Origin: Bacteroidales bacterium
GTDB lineage: Bacteria; Bacteroidota; Bacteroidia; Bacteroidales; Dysgonomonadaceae
NCBI GenBank assembly: GCA_012798745.1
Contig: JAAZMQ010000156.1
Location: forward strand, 1 to 23,942
Direction: 5' to 3'
Length of the DNA stretch: 23,942 nt
Within the stretch, counting starts at the first letter, position 1; each line of letters begins with the position of its first letter. The notes under the pieces are model-generated. The model searched no databases and was not told where the DNA came from. It saw nothing but the letters and a program-made list of their open reading frames with translations. A program made the translations under genes and the position numbers. Shown piece after piece: positions 22,946 through 23,942 of this stretch.

Positions 22946-23942
22946 TTAATCGAATAAAGAAGATGATGGAGTTTGGGATTCGCTTCGGTACGAACGAGGA
23001 TCAAAATCTACATCGCGTTTAAAAACCGGCACTCTTTCCATTGCCTCCAAAATTTTATCATCATCTAATTCATCTGTCGTAAGCACAATCGGTTCAATCC
23101 GATAATTGGTTGTTAAAAGTTCTTTTAACCCCTTTTTCCCGTAATATTTCTCAATCAACTGCCTGTCCTGTTCCTCTTGTTCTTTTCTCGCATCCTCGCG
23201 TATCTTGCGTTCCAGTTCTTCTGCTTGAGATTCAGCCTTGCGATGTTCTTCAATACCGGGTACACTGGTAATGGAAAATCCGGTAGCCAATAGCGTTATC
23301 TTGACTTCATCGGCAAGATCTTCTTCCAAAGCTGCACCCCAAATCACTTCAATGTCTCTGCTAAACTTCGACATGAACTCATGCAATGCATTCATTTCTT
23401 CCATCATTAAAGGATTCTTTTCACCAAAGGAAAGATTAATGAGTATTTTTTTGGCACTGAACACATCGTTATTGTTAAGCAGTGGCGAATGAAGAGCATC
23501 GCGAATAGCATCTTCAACCCTATTTTTTCCCGTTCCGACACCTCTACTCATAATGGCAACCCCACCATCTTTCAAAGTTGTATAAACATCGGCAAAGTCA
23601 AGATTTACATAGCCGTGAACCGTGATGATTTCAGCAATACTTTTCGCCGCAATCGTCAACGTATCATCGGCCTTGGCAAAAGCGTTCATCATTGTCAAAT
23701 CGTGATAAATATCGCGTAATCGCTCGTTGTTGATCACTAAAAGTGCATCCACATTGGCAGCGATTTCCTCAACCCCCTTCAGTGCCTGAATAATCTTTTT
23801 TGGACCTTCAAAAACGAAAGGAATGGTTACGATTCCTACCGTTAAAATGCCCATATCTTTCGCAACTTTAGCCACAACGGGAGCCGCACCCGTTCCTGTT
23901 CCTCCGCCCATACCTGCCGTGATAAACGCCATGCGTGTGCCG
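22946..23942 (-). CDS. ftsZ: Cell division protein FtsZ (N-terminal part outside the window)
   Basis: The frame is open to the window edge, so about the first 100 residues are missing; the ATG at 23930-23932 is an internal codon within GTRMAFITAG. The tubulin signature GGGTGTG is present, as is the T7 loop NLDFADVYTTL that completes the GTPase site of the next subunit. After the globular core (to about LLATGFSI) comes a charged variable linker (~90 residues) and a C-terminal segment with VPVFKRDVDFD, probably the FtsA-binding tail, ending in SSSLFD. FtsZ forms the contractile ring at midcell. Upstream genes of the division cluster (ftsA, ftsQ) would be expected beyond the edge. Confidence 0.97.
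   Translation of the reverse strand, partial: GTRMAFITAGMGGGTGTGAAPVVAKVAKDMGILTVGIVTIPFVFEGPKKIIQALKGVEEIAANVDALLVINNERLRDIYHDLTMMNAFAKADDTLTIAAKSIAEIITVHGYVNLDFADVYTTLKDGGVAIMSRGVGTGKNRVEDAIRDALHSPLLNNNDVFSAKKILINLSFGEKNPLMMEEMNALHEFMSKFSRDIEVIWGAALEEDLADEVKITLLATGFSITSVPGIEEHRKAESQAEELERKIREDARKEQEEQDRQLIEKYYGKKGLKELLTTNYRIEPIVLTTDELDDDKILEAMERVPVFKRDVDFDPRSYRSESQTPSSSLFD

Overview
The window reads as chromosomal DNA of a member of the Bacteroidota, most likely order Bacteroidales. The evidence is a 286-residue primary sigma factor without region 1.1, AT-rich translation starts without clear Shine-Dalgarno sequences, repeated matches to the Bacteroides promoter (-33 TTTG, -7 TAnnTTTG), an OmpA protein of the Porphyromonas Pgm6/7 type, ftsZ followed directly by a GatB/YqeY-domain gene, and an EF-G2-type elongation factor. 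A closer placement (Porphyromonadaceae or Dysgonomonadaceae-like) is only a guess. Most genes are on the minus strand. There is no tRNA, rRNA, IS element, CRISPR or prophage that I can see, so the region looks like core genome.

Layout. 1-611 (+): 3' end of an EnvC-like LytM-domain gene, ending at a strong bidirectional terminator shared with a convergent ompA-like gene (854-1996, -). 2364-4922 (-): primary sigma factor rpoD and a DegP/DegQ-type protease. 5157-7496 (-): a membrane glycosyltransferase directly behind lysA. 7627-9948 (-): a lemA / TPM-domain / miaA operon. 10094-10987 (-): an AraC-family regulator behind a 776-base gap that is full of repeats and hairpins. 11764-15147 (-): oadG-oadA-oadB, encoding a sodium-pumping biotin decarboxylase with its own terminator. 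15340-18012 (-): a P2-type calcium ATPase with a highly structured 5' leader. 18513-20666 (+): an EF-G paralogue whose catalytic switch-II histidine is replaced by alanine (EF-G2, fusA2). 20817-21524 (+): an exported protein of unknown function. 21543-22427 (-): an exported creatininase-family protein. 22469-23942 (-): a YqeY-like gene and the 3' part of ftsZ.

How the parts relate. Cell division and envelope genes (envC-like, ftsZ, ompA, degQ, a glycosyltransferase) sit among general housekeeping genes (sigma factor, tRNA modification, lysine synthesis) and ion or energy functions (Na+ decarboxylase, Ca2+ ATPase). The primary sigma factor encoded here would read the TAnnTTTG promoters mapped in the same window. 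No single novel multi-gene system is evident. The parts most worth a second look are non-coding: the Ca2+-ATPase leader, a 12-bp hairpin at the predicted 5' end of the ompA mRNA, the repeat-rich gap upstream of the araC-type gene, and the dyads around the EF-G2 promoter. Two protein observations also stand out: the loss of the GTPase histidine in EF-G2 and an unusual active site in OadA. All promoters, terminators and RNA structures were found by eye; no folding energies or database searches were run.
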